From Botryobacter ruber (GTDB taxonomy: Bacteria; Bacteroidota; Bacteroidia; Cytophagales; Hymenobacteraceae): 64,000 bases of DNA. A model generated the notes under the pieces. That model was not told where the DNA came from, did no database searches, and saw only the letters and a program-made list of their open reading frames with translations. Below, piece by piece: positions 35,985-45,366 of the stretch (positions are counted from its first letter, which is position 1; each line of letters opens with the position of its first letter). The stretch lies in contig NZ_QCZK02000020.1 in NCBI RefSeq assembly GCF_003347595.2, forward strand, positions 21,002 to 85,001. Reading direction: 5' to 3'. The position numbers and the translations under genes are program-made.

Positions 35985-38448
35985 TCTGGAAAACCTGCTG
36001 CCTGTCTACAAGGTGGAGCACGGCTGCATCCTCTCCCGACAGGGCGACATCACCCTGGCTTATGAAGTAACGCTGCCGGAGATCTTTACCCTCTCCGATA
36101 CTGAGTACGAGGCGCTCCACCAGGCACTCATCAAAGCCATCCGCCTGCTGCCCCGCTTTACCGTGTTCCACAAGCAGGACTGGTTCCTGGAATCCTTCTA
36201 CCGGGCCGACTACAAAGACGGGCAAAGCTTCCTTTCCAGGGCCAGCGAGCGCTTCTTTCACAAGCGGCCGTACCTCGAACACCACTGCTACATCCTGATC
36301 ACCAAAAAGCCCGAAGACCGCCGCCCTGCCTCTTCGCTAGTCTCCAACCTGCTGCGCAAATCGCTGGCCCCGGAGCAAACCCTGCAGCCCCGGCTCTTCC
36401 AGGACTTTGTGGACCAGGCCGGGCAGTTTGAGCGCGTGCTGCAGGACAGCGGCTTTGTGACATTGTGCAGGCTGACGGATGCGGAACTGGCCGGCACCAA
36501 AGCCAAAGCAGGCCTCATCGAGCGCTACTGCGGTCTTTTGCCCAAAGAGGAAAGGCCCTTGCTGCAGGACATGCACCTGCAGGATGGTATCCGTATTGGC
36601 GAGAAGCACTGCCAGCTTTTTGCGCTGGCCGACGCGGAGCACCTGCCTTCGCTTTGCGGCTCCCGCATCAACTACGACAAGTACTCGACCGACCGCAGCA
36701 AGTTCTCCACCGGCTTTGCCGCTCCCCTCGGTCAGCTGCTTCCCTGCAATCATATCCTCAACCAGTACATTTTCCTGGAGGATGCCCAACAGACGCTCAA
36801 GCGGCTGGAGAGCAAGCGCCTGCGTTTGCAGTCGCTCTCGGCTTACTCGCGCGAGAACGCCCTGGCCCGTGATGCCACCCACGACTTCCTCAACGAGGCC
36901 ATCATTCAGCAACGCCTGCCGGTAAAGGCGCACTTCAACGTGCTGGCCTGGACGGAGCAGCCGGAAAAGCAGAAAGAGCTGCGCAACCTCGTCTCCTCGG
37001 CCATGGCCCAACTGGATGCCACGCCCAAGCTGGAAACGGACGGGGCCCCGCAGATCTTTTGGGCAGGACTGCCGGGCAATGCAGCGGATTTCCCGATGAA
37101 CGACACCTTCGAAACCTTCCTGGAGCAGGCCTGCTGCTTTTTAAACCTCGAGACCGGCTACCGCTCTTCCAGCAGTCCCGTCGGCCTGCGCCTGGGCGAC
37201 CGGCTTACCGGCAAGCCCGTGCACGTGGATATTTCGGACGAGCCAATAAAGCAAAACATCTGCACGAACCGCAACAAGTTCATTCTCGGCCCCTCGGGCA
37301 GCGGCAAATCCTTTTTCACCAACCACCTGGTGCGCTCCTACCACGAGCAGGACAGCCACATCGTGCTGGTGGACGTGGGCCACTCCTACAAAGGATTATG
37401 CGAGCTGGTAAACGGCTACTACTTCACCTACACGGAAACCCGGCCCATCCGCTTCAACCCTTTCTACATTAGTAAAGACGACAGCCTGGACACGGAGAAA
37501 AAGGAAAGCATCAAAACGCTCCTGCTGGCGCTCTGGAAAAAAGACAGCGAAACGTTCTCCCGCTCCGAATACGTGGCCCTCTCCAATGCACTGGAGCTGT
37601 ATTATAAGCACCTGAAGAAAAACCCAACAATCTTCCCCTGCTTTAACAGCTTTTATGAGTTTGTGCAGACAGTGTTTAAAGAAAAGCTGAAAGCGGACCG
37701 GGTAAAGGAAAAGGACTTTGATATCGACAACTTCCTCTACGTGCTCCGGCCCTACTACCAAAGCGGCGAGTTTGGCTACCTGCTCAACGCCCGCGAGAAC
37801 CTGGATTTGCTCTCCGAGCGCTTCATCGTCTTCGAGCTCGACAACATCAAGGACCACCCCATCCTTTTCCCGGTGGTGACCATCATCATCATGGAAGTCT
37901 TCATCTCCAAGATGCGCAAGCTCAAAGGCGTCCGCAAAATCATTCTCATCGAAGAAGCCTGGAAAGCCATCGCCCGGGAAGGTATGGCCGAATACATCAG
38001 GTACCTGTTCAAGACGGTGCGCAAGTTCTACGGCGAGGCCATCGTGGTAACCCAGGAAGTGGAGGACATCATCTCCTCACCCGTGGTCAAGCAGGCCATC
38101 ATCAACAACTCGGACTGCAAAATCCTGCTCGACCAGAGCAAGTACCTCAACAAGTTCGACGGCATCCAGCAGCTGCTGGGGCTCACGGAAAAGGAAAAGG
38201 CGCTGGTGCTCTCCATCAACAAAGCCAACGACCCGGCACGCAATTACAAGGAAGTCTTCATCAGCCTTGGCGGCACCCTCTCCCGCGTCTACCGCACGGA
38301 AGTATCGCTCGAGGAATACCTGACCTATACCACCGAAGAAGCGGAGAAAGTAAAGGTGCACGCTTACGCCCGGAAACATGGCGGGGACATCTGCAAAGGT
38401 ATCGAAGAGTTGGCCAATGACATTAGGACCGGTTTAACAAAAGCTTAA
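35968..38448 (+). CDS. traG: TraG, VirB4-type conjugation ATPase
   Basis: The 826-residue protein belongs to the VirB4/TraG ATPases of Bacteroides CTns. An N-terminal domain (DIENLLPVYKVEHGCILSRQGDITLAYEV) precedes the ATPase with Walker A GPSGSGKSF (about 441-449) and Walker B IILIEEAWKAI (about 658-668), followed by TVRKFYGEAIVVTQEVEDI. It energises assembly of the channel and the transfer of substrate. It has no transmembrane segments and would sit on the cytoplasmic face. Confidence 0.93.
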   Translation: MAQPIDLENLLPVYKVEHGCILSRQGDITLAYEVTLPEIFTLSDTEYEALHQALIKAIRLLPRFTVFHKQDWFLESFYRADYKDGQSFLSRASERFFHKRPYLEHHCYILITKKPEDRRPASSLVSNLLRKSLAPEQTLQPRLFQDFVDQAGQFERVLQDSGFVTLCRLTDAELAGTKAKAGLIERYCGLLPKEERPLLQDMHLQDGIRIGEKHCQLFALADAEHLPSLCGSRINYDKYSTDRSKFSTGFAAPLGQLLPCNHILNQYIFLEDAQQTLKRLESKRLRLQSLSAYSRENALARDATHDFLNEAIIQQRLPVKAHFNVLAWTEQPEKQKELRNLVSSAMAQLDATPKLETDGAPQIFWAGLPGNAADFPMNDTFETFLEQACCFLNLETGYRSSSSPVGLRLGDRLTGKPVHVDISDEPIKQNICTNRNKFILGPSGSGKSFFTNHLVRSYHEQDSHIVLVDVGHSYKGLCELVNGYYFTYTETRPIRFNPFYISKDDSLDTEKKESIKTLLLALWKKDSETFSRSEYVALSNALELYYKHLKKNPTIFPCFNSFYEFVQTVFKEKLKADRVKEKDFDIDNFLYVLRPYYQSGEFGYLLNARENLDLLSERFIVFELDNIKDHPILFPVVTIIIMEVFISKMRKLKGVRKIILIEEAWKAIAREGMAEYIRYLFKTVRKFYGEAIVVTQEVEDIISSPVVKQAIINNSDCKILLDQSKYLNKFDGIQQLLGLTEKEKALVLSINKANDPARNYKEVFISLGGTLSRVYRTEVSLEEYLTYTTEEAEKVKVHAYARKHGGDICKGIEELANDIRTGLTKA

Positions 38449-38460
38449 ATCTTCATCACC

Positions 38461-39144
38461 ATGAAAAAGTATTTACAAATCGCGCTCCTGTCCCTATTAC
38501 TGTTTACTGCAGCCGGTCTTCACCAACCGGCACAGGCGCAGGACCCCATCATGGAGGCCATCAAAGCGGGCGTCACCAAAGTGATTGTGGCTCTGGACCT
38601 GCAGGTGCAGCGACTGCAGAACCAGACCATCTGGCTGCAGAACGCCCAGAAGGTGCTCGAAAACAAGCTCTCCGAGTTGCGCCTCAACGAGATAGCGGAG
38701 TGGACCGAGCGGCAGCGCCAGCTCTACGACGAGTATTACCAGGAGCTCTGGAAGGTAAAAGCCGCTATTGGGTATTACCAGCGGGTGCGCGACATCATCG
38801 AAACACAGGCAGCCCTGGTGGCCGAGTACAAACGCTCCTTTGCGCTCTTCCGCCAGGACCGGAACTTCACGCCTGCCGAGCTGGACTTTATGCAACAGGT
38901 GTACACTGGCATCCTGGAAGCGAGCGTGCAGAACCTGGACCAGGTACTGCTGCTGGTAAATGCTTTCTCCACCCAGATGAGCGATGCTGCAAGGCTGGAA
39001 CTCATCGAGCAGGCGGCTGACCGGCTGGAGCAGAACTACAGCGACCTGCGGGAGTTCAACGCCCAAAACGTGCAGCTGAGCCTGCAGCGGGCCAAAGAGC
39101 GGAACAACCTGCAAACGGTCCGAAGCCTTTATGGCCTTGACTAA
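38461..39144 (+). CDS. traI: TraI-like conjugal transfer protein
   Basis: The 227-residue protein has a signal peptide ending in PAQAQD and a long alpha-helical body (KVIVALDLQVQRLQNQTIWLQNAQKVLENKLSELRL, ...VRDIIETQAALVAEYKRSF, QVYTGILEASVQNLDQVLLLV). It matches the DUF4141/TraI protein of Bacteroides CTns in length and position between traG and traJ. A periplasmic, VirB5-like role has been suggested for that family by position only. Confidence 0.75.
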   Translation: MKKYLQIALLSLLLFTAAGLHQPAQAQDPIMEAIKAGVTKVIVALDLQVQRLQNQTIWLQNAQKVLENKLSELRLNEIAEWTERQRQLYDEYYQELWKVKAAIGYYQRVRDIIETQAALVAEYKRSFALFRQDRNFTPAELDFMQQVYTGILEASVQNLDQVLLLVNAFSTQMSDAARLELIEQAADRLEQNYSDLREFNAQNVQLSLQRAKERNNLQTVRSLYGLD

Positions 39145-39182
39145 GCTACCATTGTCACAACTAACAAACCAGATCCAAAACG

Positions 39183-39821
39183 ATGAAACTACTCCTCTTC
39201 AGCCTGCTTTTGCTGACCGGCCTTGGCTGCCAAGCGCAGACATTCGACGAGTGGTTCCGGCAGAAGAAAACCAAAAAAGAATACCTGGTGCAGCAGATCG
39301 CAGCCTTACAGGCATACGCCGGTACCCTGCGGCAGGGCTACGAGATAGCCCGCAATGGGATCAACACCGTGCAACAGATCAAGAACGGCGACCTCGGTCT
39401 GCACCAGGCCTTTTTTGGCTCCCTCCAAAAAGTAAATCCCGCTCTCGGTAACAGCGCCCGGGTAGCGGACATTCTTTCCCTGCAGGCAGGCATTCTCCGT
39501 GACTTTGAGCAGACGCTACAGGCAGTCCGGAAGGAGAACCATCTACTGAATACAGAGCTCGCTTACCTGGAACAGGTGAAGGCAGCGCTGCTGCAGGCTT
39601 GCCTGCAGGAACTGGAAACGCTCTGGCTGGTGCTTTCTTCCAATGAACTGGAGATGGAGGATGAGGAACGGCTCCGGAAGCTGGAGAAGCTTTACCACAC
39701 CATGCGGGACAAGCACCAGTTCACGCAGGCCTTCCTCCGGGAGGCGCAGGCACTGGCACTGCAGCGGGCAAAGGAAATACGCGAAGCAAAAACAGGCAAA
39801 GCATTACACGGAATACCATAA
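39183..39821 (+). CDS. Periplasmic helical protein of the tra operon, TraI-like paralogue 1
   Basis: The 212-residue protein begins with a lipoprotein-like signal (LLFSLLLLTGLGCQAQT, possible lipidated Cys). It is alpha-helical, with the shared block LRQGYEIARNGINTVQQIKNGDLGLHQAFFGSLQKVNPALGNSARVADILSLQAGILRDF. It is clearly paralogous to the next gene. Such pairs are common after traI in these elements and are often mislabelled in databases; no activity is known. Confidence 0.7.
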   Translation: MKLLLFSLLLLTGLGCQAQTFDEWFRQKKTKKEYLVQQIAALQAYAGTLRQGYEIARNGINTVQQIKNGDLGLHQAFFGSLQKVNPALGNSARVADILSLQAGILRDFEQTLQAVRKENHLLNTELAYLEQVKAALLQACLQELETLWLVLSSNELEMEDEERLRKLEKLYHTMRDKHQFTQAFLREAQALALQRAKEIREAKTGKALHGIP

Positions 39822-39841
39822 AAATTATTGAAAAAGGAATC

Positions 39842-40489
39842 ATGAAACGGAAGCTACTCTTTTCATTCAGCATGTTGCTGCTCTTATTGGCAGCCTTCTT
39901 TCCTCAAAAAGCACAGGCACAGGAGGCGGAGATACAGCAACTGCTGCTCAACGTGCAGAAGCTCGATCAGCTCCGGCAGATCCTTTCGGACATGAAACAG
40001 GGCTACGCGCTCATCAGCAAGGGCTACGGCACCATCGTCTCCCTCTCGGAAGGCAACTTCAGCCTGCACGAAACTTTCCTGGACGGGCTCCTGGCGGTAA
40101 ACCCTGCCGTGCGGGACTACAAGCGGGTGGCCGATATCATCAGCTGCCAGAAAAGTATCCTCTCCGAATACAAAAGCGCCTACAACCGCTTTCGCCAGGA
40201 GGGCAGCTTCTCGCCGGATGAGCTCAGCTACCTCAGTTCGGTGTACGGCAGCCTCTTTCAGCAAAGCCTGCGCCTGCTCGACGAACTCACGCTCATCCTC
40301 ACGGCCGGGGAGCTGCGCATGAGCGACGGGGAACGGATGCAGGCCATCGACCGCATCTATGCCGGTATGCAGGAGCGGCTCGTGTTCCTGCGCCACTTCA
40401 ACCGGCAGGCTTCCCTGCTGGCCCTGCAACGGAACCGGGAACTTGAGCAGGTCCGGTCACTGCAAAAAGTGTACGGATTGGAGAAGTAA
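39842..40489 (+). CDS. Periplasmic helical protein of the tra operon, TraI-like paralogue 2
   Basis: The 215-residue protein has a signal peptide (MLLLLLAAFFPQKAQAQ) and the same pattern as its neighbour: LSDMKQGYALISKGYGTIVSLSEGNFSLHETFLDGLLAVNPAVRDYKRVADIISCQKSILSEYK. It lacks the cysteine after the signal, so one member is probably lipid-anchored and this one soluble. The C-terminus (LALQRNRELEQVRSLQKVYGLEK) also matches the end of traI (LQTVRSLYGLD), linking all three. Confidence 0.7.
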   Translation: MKRKLLFSFSMLLLLLAAFFPQKAQAQEAEIQQLLLNVQKLDQLRQILSDMKQGYALISKGYGTIVSLSEGNFSLHETFLDGLLAVNPAVRDYKRVADIISCQKSILSEYKSAYNRFRQEGSFSPDELSYLSSVYGSLFQQSLRLLDELTLILTAGELRMSDGERMQAIDRIYAGMQERLVFLRHFNRQASLLALQRNRELEQVRSLQKVYGLEK

Positions 40490-40519
40490 CCAACAGCCAA
40501 ACAACGAAACACACATGCC

Positions 40520-41755
40520 ATGAAAAAGCAGTTACTAACTTCCTTGCCGCTGCTAGTGCTGGCGCTCCTGCTGCCCAGCCTGGTGAAGGCGCAGGGGGTG
40601 GCTAATGATATGCATAGCCTGCACGCCGTGCTCGATGGGCTCTACGAGGAGATGATTCCCCTCTGCGAGCGGCTCATCGATGTGGGCCGCGGCCTGGCAG
40701 GATTTGCCACCCTCTGGTACATCGCCTCCCGCGTCTGGCGCCACCTGGCCAATGCCGAGCCGGTGGACTTTTACCCGCTGCTACGGCCTTTTGCCCTGGG
40801 CCTGGCCATCCTGCTCTTCCCGGCGGTTCTGTCGCTGCTGAACGGGGTGCTGCAGCCAACCGTCACCGCCACCTCTGCCATGGTGGAAGGCTCCAACCAG
40901 GCCATCGCCGTGCTCCTGCAGCGGAAAGAGGCGGCCATCCAGGCTTCGGATGCCTGGCAGCTGTACATGGGGCCCGACGGCAGCGGCGACAGGGAGAAGT
41001 GGTACCAATACACGCACCCGGACGACCCTGCGGGGGCAGGGGAAGGCTTGCTCGAGAGCATCGGCAACGACATGAAGTTTGCCATGGCCAAGTTCTCCTT
41101 CAGCTTCCGCCACTCCATCAAGCAGTGGCTATCGGAGGTGCTGCAGCTGCTCTTCCAAGCCGCTTCGCTCTGCATCAACACCATCCGCACCTTTTACCTC
41201 ATCGTGCTCGGCATCCTGGGGCCGCTGGTGTTCGGCTTTGCCGTCTTTGATGGCTTCCAGCACACGCTCACCGTCTGGATTGCCCGCTACGTGAACGTGT
41301 ACATGTGGCTGCCGGTGGCCAACATCTTTGGCAGCATCATCGCCAAAATACAAGAAAACATGCTCCGCCTCGATATCGGCCAGGTGGAAAACAACGGCAA
41401 TACCTTTTTCAGCTCCACCGACACGGCTTACCTGATTTTTATGCTCATCGGCATCGTGGGCTACTTTACCGTGCCCAATGTCGCCAACTACATCATCCAT
41501 GCCGGCGGCGGCAATGCCCTGCTGATGAAGGTGACCAACCTGCTCCACACTACCAGCCAGGCCGGCCCCTCGACCGTGGGCTCCGGGCTGAGCTATGCCG
41601 CCGGAGCCATGGGGCATGGAGCCAGCAGCCTCGTGCAGGGCTTTGCCGGGCACAGCGGCGGTTATGCTGCAAACAATTCAACAGAAAGCCATAGCTCCAG
41701 TAATTCGCCGACAGACAGCTACCAGCACGGGCGTCTTTCCGGTGATTCCTGGTGA
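40520..41755 (+). CDS. traJ: TraJ, multispanning conjugation membrane protein
   Basis: The 411-residue protein has a signal-like start, then several hydrophobic segments (about 60-75, 85-105, 215-260, 300-330) and the TraJ pattern LCERLIDVGRGLAGFATLWYIASRVWRHLANAEPVDFYPLLRPF and LSFRHSIKQWLSEVLQLLFQAASLC. The family corresponds to VirB6. The C-terminus is a Gly/Ser/His-rich tail, probably exposed. Confidence 0.9.
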   Translation: MKKQLLTSLPLLVLALLLPSLVKAQGVANDMHSLHAVLDGLYEEMIPLCERLIDVGRGLAGFATLWYIASRVWRHLANAEPVDFYPLLRPFALGLAILLFPAVLSLLNGVLQPTVTATSAMVEGSNQAIAVLLQRKEAAIQASDAWQLYMGPDGSGDREKWYQYTHPDDPAGAGEGLLESIGNDMKFAMAKFSFSFRHSIKQWLSEVLQLLFQAASLCINTIRTFYLIVLGILGPLVFGFAVFDGFQHTLTVWIARYVNVYMWLPVANIFGSIIAKIQENMLRLDIGQVENNGNTFFSSTDTAYLIFMLIGIVGYFTVPNVANYIIHAGGGNALLMKVTNLLHTTSQAGPSTVGSGLSYAAGAMGHGASSLVQGFAGHSGGYAANNSTESHSSSNSPTDSYQHGRLSGDSW

Positions 41756-41796
41756 TGCTGATACACAATTACTGTACAATAAAATGTAAAACCATC

Positions 41797-42414
41797 ATGT
41801 TCAGACAACTTCAAAACATCGACCGCGCCTTCCGCCACATCCGCGCATTCAGCCTCGTTTTCCTGGTAGCCTGCACGATTGTGAGCTGCTTTGCCGTCTA
41901 CCTGAGCTATGAGCAGGTGCAGGCTGTGCAGGAACGGATTTATGTGCTGGCCGGGGACAAGGCGCTGGAAGCTTTTTCCACCGGCCGCCGTGAGAATATT
42001 CCGGTGGAGGCGCGCGACCATGTACGTACTTTCCACCGCTACTTCTTCACGCTCGACCCGGACGACAAGGTAATTGAAGCCAACATGCGCAAGGCCTTGT
42101 ACCTGGCCGATGCCACGGCCAAGCGGGCCTACGATAACCTGCGCGAGAGCGGCTATATCTCGGGGATTATTTCGGGCAACATCAGCCAGGAGATAACTGT
42201 GGACAGCGTGCAGGTGGACACTGGACAGTATCCCTACTACTTCCGCTGTTATGCCCATCAGAAGCTCATCCGCGCCACCTCCATCCTGCGCCGCAGCCTC
42301 GTGACCGAAGGCTACCTGCGCAGTGTTTCCCGCTCGGACAACAACCCGCACGGCTTTATACTCGAGCGGTGGACGACGCTGGAAAACAAGGACCTGCACA
42401 CCCAAAACCGCTAG
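41797..42414 (+). CDS. traK: TraK, conjugation membrane protein
   Basis: The start is the ATG at 41797 (MFRQLQNIDRAFRHIRAFSL); the frame extends 15 codons upstream without conserved sequence. The 205-residue protein has one transmembrane segment (about 18-40) and the family blocks AFSTGRRENIPVEARDHVRTFHRYFFTLDPDDKVIEANMRKALYLAD and ILRRSLVTEGYLRSVSRSDNNPHGFILERW. TraK of Bacteroides CTns resembles VirB8-type proteins. Confidence 0.88.
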   Translation: MFRQLQNIDRAFRHIRAFSLVFLVACTIVSCFAVYLSYEQVQAVQERIYVLAGDKALEAFSTGRRENIPVEARDHVRTFHRYFFTLDPDDKVIEANMRKALYLADATAKRAYDNLRESGYISGIISGNISQEITVDSVQVDTGQYPYYFRCYAHQKLIRATSILRRSLVTEGYLRSVSRSDNNPHGFILERWTTLENKDLHTQNR

Positions 42415-42416
42415 CC

Positions 42417-42773
42417 ATGCTGCTGTTCCGCAAACATTCCGATAGCACAAAACAACCGGAGGAAAACAATGCCACAGATAAGGCTGCCGGTGTCATTGCC
42501 ACAGCCATTGTTAAGCGGCAAAAGCAACTGGCCAGCTTCTGCAGCAGCCGGTACGAAAAGCTTTCTTTAAGCGGCAGAAAAATGCTGATGCTGCTCTTCT
42601 GTTTTCTTTTCGGCGGTGCCTGCCTCTGGCTGCTGGTAAAGGGGTTATGGCCGGAACATAAGCAGTCATTACTAAACCACATGCAAAACAACTATCCCGG
42701 CAGCCTTCCATTAACGGAGCCGGACTTCCGGGACAGCCTTAATCTTCAGCATTTTTATCCACTCCAAAAATAA
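42417..42773 (+). CDS. traL: TraL-like small membrane protein
   Basis: The start is the ATG at 42417, 3 bp after the traK stop. The 118-residue protein has one transmembrane segment (MLMLLFCFLFGGACLWLLV, about 56-74), preceded by a basic N-terminus and followed by a short periplasmic tail. Its position between traK and traM and its size fit TraL of Bacteroides CTns; sequence alone is weak. Confidence 0.7.
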   Translation: MLLFRKHSDSTKQPEENNATDKAAGVIATAIVKRQKQLASFCSSRYEKLSLSGRKMLMLLFCFLFGGACLWLLVKGLWPEHKQSLLNHMQNNYPGSLPLTEPDFRDSLNLQHFYPLQK

Positions 42774-42779
42774 AAGATC

Positions 42780-43557
42780 ATGAAAACAAATTCAGAAGCA
42801 TTTTTGCGCAAACGAAAATTTTTGATGGTGCTCCCACTGCTGGTAATCCCCTTCCTGGTCCTGGCCTTCTGGAATCTGGGCGGCGGCAAAGGCACCACCG
42901 CAGAAGCAACTGCCCAGGCCGGGCAAAAGGAACTCAACCTGCAGCTGCCCGAAGCGCAGCTCAAAAAAGAGCACCAGGACAAGCTCAGCCACTACGACCA
43001 GGCCCGGCAGAAAGCCCGGCAACTCTCCGATGCCGGCACTTCCCTGCTGTTGCAACGGATGGGGTTTAATCCGGACGGAGCAGAAAGCCAACTCCAGCTG
43101 ACAGCGGATACAACAGCCACTGCCACCATTGCCTTTGCTGACCCGCAGGAAGAAAAAATAAACCAGAAGCTGGCCCAGCTGGAAAAAGCTATTCAGCCAA
43201 GGCCTCTCCATCATGAAACAAGGCAACGAAAGCCTCCTGCTCCTGCCAGTCTTGCTGCTTCAGGAAACGACCGCTTTAAAGAAGATGTGGACCGCCTGGA
43301 GGCGATGATGCAACGCATGGGCAGCAACGGTACCGCTGGAAATGACCCGGAGATGCAGCAACTGGAAAATATGCTCGAGCGCATCCTCGACATCCAGCAC
43401 CCGGAGCGGGTAGAGAAGCGGATGGCAAACCAGGCCCCGGAAAAGCAGCAGCAGACTTTTGCGCTGCAGGCTTCGCCCGGACAGGCTGACATCACCTTGC
43501 TAGAGACTTCTTACACAAGCCAAGCCCCTCCGGAAGCCGGTGTCCAACCTGATAATA
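42780..43557 (+). pseudogene. traM: traM, 5' part, interrupted by an IS
   Basis: The N-terminal part of TraM comprises a cytoplasmic start, one transmembrane segment (LMVLPLLVIPFLVLAFWNLGG) and a long linker, with QLEKAIQ and a Met/Glu-rich helix. At 43557 the gene is broken by the IS1182-like element. The frame continues 20 codons into the IS and stops at 43619 (279 residues). Joining codon 43551-43556 and base 43557 to base 45367 restores one frame of about 444 residues, the usual size for TraM. The IS-borne tail (RYCWRIKNSG...) is not native. Confidence 0.9.
43552..43557. repeat. Target site duplication, left copy (ATAATA)
   Basis: ATAATA directly precedes the left inverted repeat of the IS; the same six bases follow the right repeat at 45361-45366. 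Confidence 0.85.
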
Positions 43558-45360
43558 GATACTGCTGGCGAATTAAAAACAGCGGAACCAAAGGCCTGGG
43601 AAAGCACAAGAAACCATAGCCAATTAGTAGACATAAAGCGTTCAATAAGCTGGCTCTTGTTGTAAATAAAAAATTAGGCCTTATGTCACTACATCCACAA
43701 ACTATTCCGGCCATTCCCTCAGAAACTGTTCGTGTCGCCCAGGCGGCCTTTCCTCATGGCAATATCTATATGCAACTTAAAGATGAGTTGGGAAGCATTT
43801 ATCAGGATGAAGCTTTTGCCTCCCTGTTCCCGCAGCGGGGCCAACCGGCGGCTTCTCCCTGGCAATTAGCTATGGTTACCGTCATGCAGTACATAGAGAA
43901 CTTATCTGACAGACAAGCGGCTGATGCAGTTCGGAGCCGGATAGATTGGAAGTATGCCCTGAGTTTAGAGCTGACAGATGCCGGCTTCGACAGTAGTGTC
44001 TTATCCGAGTTTAGAAGCCGTCTGGTGCGCGGTTCAGGCGAGGATATACTGCTCAACCTACTCTTAGATAAGTGTCGGGAGCGGAACTGGATAAAAGCCA
44101 AAGGACGGCAGCGCACGGATTCTACCCATGTGTTAGGGTGGATACGGGCCACCAGTAGGCTGGTATGTGCCGGGGAAACACTTCGGGCTGCTTTAAATAG
44201 CTTAGCTATTGTTGCGCCGCAGTGGCTCAGGCAACATAGCCCGCCGGAATGGCTAAAACGCTATGCCAGACGCGTAGAAGATTCCCGCTTACCGGAAGGC
44301 AAGGAAAAACAAGCTGCCTATGCGCTACAGGTGGGCATGGATGGACATGCTTTGCTGGAGGCCGTATATGAGCAGGAGGCAGGGCAGTGGCTGGCTTCCA
44401 TCCCCGCTGTTGAGGTGCTGCGGCAAGTGTGGCTACAGCAGTTTGGAATAGAAAACGGGGGAATATTCTGGCGTAGCCAACAGCAGGAAGGTATTCCTCC
44501 TGCCGCTCGTTTCATCAGTTCGCCTTATGATTTGCAGGCACATTATGCCCGTAAGAACACCACCTCCTGGATTGGCTATAAGGTGCACCTGACCGAAACC
44601 TGTGAGGAGGATCTGCCTCATCTGATTACCAACGTTGCCACTACCGCTGGCCCCATCCCCGACATGGACATGACGCAGCCTATTCATCAATCCCTGAAAG
44701 AGAAGGAGCTCTTACCGGAAATTCACCTGGTAGATACCGGCTATTTGGATACTCCGTTACTTGCCACTAGCAGGCAGGACTTTGGCGTAGATTTACTTGG
44801 CCCTTCCCGGGCGAACTATCAGTGGCAGGCACAGACGAAGGAAGGCTTTGCCGCGGCTAGTTTTCAACTGGATTGGCAGAACCAGGAGGCTATTTGTCCC
44901 TTGGGCAAGCATAGTGTAAGCTGGTCAGCCTATACGACTCCTAACGGTATTGAAACAGTGAAAATCAAGTTTTCCCAGAAGGATTGTAGCGCTTGCCCGG
45001 GTAGGTCAAAATGCACGAAGGCAAAGCGGCGTAGCATCACCGTACATAAAGAAGAACACTACCTGGCTTTACAGGCCGCTCGGGAAAGAGAAAACACGGA
45101 GGCCTGGAAAAAGGAGTACAACAAACGGGCTGGTATTGAAGGTACCATCTCTCAAGGTGTCCGTGCCTTTGGCTTAAGACGCGCCAAGTATGTTGGTCTA
45201 GCTAAAACTCATCTGCAACACGTGCTTACGGCAACGGCAATAAACTTTGGTCGGATCGCTAACTGGCTGGCAGATGTCCCTTGGGAGAAGACCCGAATAT
45301 CGGCTTTTGAGAAGCTGATGCTACCGCTAAAAACTACTTTATGAATTCGCCAGCAGTATC
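43558..45360 (+). mobile_element. IS1182-like insertion sequence, 1803 bp
   Basis: The left end GATACTGCTGGCGAATT (43558-43574) is the exact inverse of the right end (45344-45360), giving 17-bp perfect terminal repeats. One transposase gene fills most of it. The 6-bp duplication ATAATA flanks it. The element (1803 bp) plus one duplication is a multiple of three, and its removal restores traM. Confidence 0.92.
43683..45344 (+). CDS. IS1182-family DDE transposase
   Basis: The 553-residue protein has the N-terminal DUF772 region (QAAFPHGNIYMQLKDELG, FASLFPQRGQPAASPWQLAMVTVMQYIENLSDRQAADAVRSRIDWKYALSLELTDAGFDSSVLSEFRSRLV) and a DDE catalytic part: DSTHVLGWIRA (first Asp), HLVDTGYLDTPLL (second Asp), and EGTISQGVRAFGLRRAKYVGLAKTHLQHVLTATAINFGRIANWL (Glu). 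A Cys-rich insert (CSACPGRSKCTKA) is typical of IS1182 proteins. The reading frame is intact, and its stop codon overlaps the right inverted repeat. Confidence 0.92.
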   Translation: MSLHPQTIPAIPSETVRVAQAAFPHGNIYMQLKDELGSIYQDEAFASLFPQRGQPAASPWQLAMVTVMQYIENLSDRQAADAVRSRIDWKYALSLELTDAGFDSSVLSEFRSRLVRGSGEDILLNLLLDKCRERNWIKAKGRQRTDSTHVLGWIRATSRLVCAGETLRAALNSLAIVAPQWLRQHSPPEWLKRYARRVEDSRLPEGKEKQAAYALQVGMDGHALLEAVYEQEAGQWLASIPAVEVLRQVWLQQFGIENGGIFWRSQQQEGIPPAARFISSPYDLQAHYARKNTTSWIGYKVHLTETCEEDLPHLITNVATTAGPIPDMDMTQPIHQSLKEKELLPEIHLVDTGYLDTPLLATSRQDFGVDLLGPSRANYQWQAQTKEGFAAASFQLDWQNQEAICPLGKHSVSWSAYTTPNGIETVKIKFSQKDCSACPGRSKCTKAKRRSITVHKEEHYLALQAARERENTEAWKKEYNKRAGIEGTISQGVRAFGLRRAKYVGLAKTHLQHVLTATAINFGRIANWLADVPWEKTRISAFEKLMLPLKTTL

Positions 45361-45366
45361 ATAATA
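45361..45366. repeat. Target site duplication, right copy (ATAATA)
   Basis: Identical to the six bases at 43552-43557 and directly abutting the right inverted repeat. Confidence 0.85.
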
